The notes below the pieces were generated by a model. That model ran no database searches. It saw only the letters and a list, made by a program, of their open reading frames with translations, and was not told the origin of the DNA. Position numbers and translations under genes: made by a program. Positions 63,984-64,000 of a stretch of DNA of 64,000 nucleotides are shown here, piece by piece. The first letter of the stretch is position 1. The number at the start of each line of letters is the position of its first letter. This stretch comes from Acidobacteriota bacterium (GTDB taxonomy: Bacteria > Acidobacteriota > Blastocatellia > Pyrinomonadales > Pyrinomonadaceae): positions 614,196 to 678,195 of the forward strand of contig QQUY01000003.1 in the NCBI GenBank assembly GCA_003385635.1, in the 5' to 3' direction.

Positions 63984-64000
63984 AGGGGATACCGACAGGA

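Overview
The window looks like a chromosomal segment of an Acidobacteriota bacterium, probably class Blastocatellia. This is inferred from gene content: two large Oar-type TonB-dependent receptors with an N-terminal carboxypeptidase-regulatory-like domain, many PD40/TolB-like propellers, an M13 peptidase, an Rrf2-led suf cluster, and a low gene density with word-like intergenic repeats. No rRNA gene is present, so the placement rests on protein character only. No CRISPR array, prophage, plasmid origin or intact insertion sequence was seen.

Region 1 (1-10431, all +) is an expanded SUF iron-sulfur cluster locus: Rrf2 regulator, sufB, ridA, an exported beta-carbonic anhydrase, a small membrane protein, sufC, an isoprenylcysteine-methyltransferase-like membrane protein, sufD, a GxxExxY nuclease-fold gene, sufS, a cupin, sufU and a group III truncated haemoglobin. 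SufBCD form the scaffold/ATPase complex, SufS supplies sulfur and SufU accepts it. The other genes are unusual company. RidA could protect PLP enzymes such as SufS, and the haemoglobin could handle O2 or NO. Repeats separate most genes in the second half of the locus.

Region 2 (10458-23237) is mixed housekeeping: an MscS channel (-), menC, the ABC-F protein EttA, a lipoprotein and a multi-pass membrane protein. It also has a three-gene operon (membrane protein, winged-helix regulator, FAD oxidoreductase) behind a perfect palindrome and a strong promoter that appears to give a leaderless mRNA. A DUF4173-type membrane protein, a small conserved-looking ORF and xerD follow.

Region 3 (23305-37919, +) is the classical translation/transcription block: tRNA-Tyr, tRNA-Gly, tRNA-Thr, tuf, rpmG, tRNA-Trp, secE, nusG, rplK, rplA, rplJ, rplL, rpoB, rpoC, closed by an intrinsic terminator. 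RpoB carries an unusual insert of about 58 residues with four CxC/CxxC knuckles, and ribosomal protein L10 has a long acidic Ala/Glu/Lys tail.

Region 4 (38206-63859) is mostly on the minus strand. It contains a PD40 propeller, then an operon of an HD phosphohydrolase (apparent CTG start), a TonB-C protein, plsC and an M13 peptidase. Two nearly identical 1083-residue TonB-dependent receptors follow, bracketed by two paralogous regulatory-domain/TPR lipoprotein-like exported proteins. Then come ribA, a zinc-finger anti-sigma candidate with an unusual sigma factor, an ABC exporter, a SpoIIM-family membrane protein (+) and a large PD40-amidohydrolase fusion.

The most interesting observations are the RpoB zinc-ribbon insert, the concerted evolution of the duplicated receptors, the palindrome-controlled leaderless operon, the families of word-like intergenic repeats that often occur as inverted pairs (one pair bracketing the GxxExxY gene inside the suf cluster), and the CTG-initiated HD protein.
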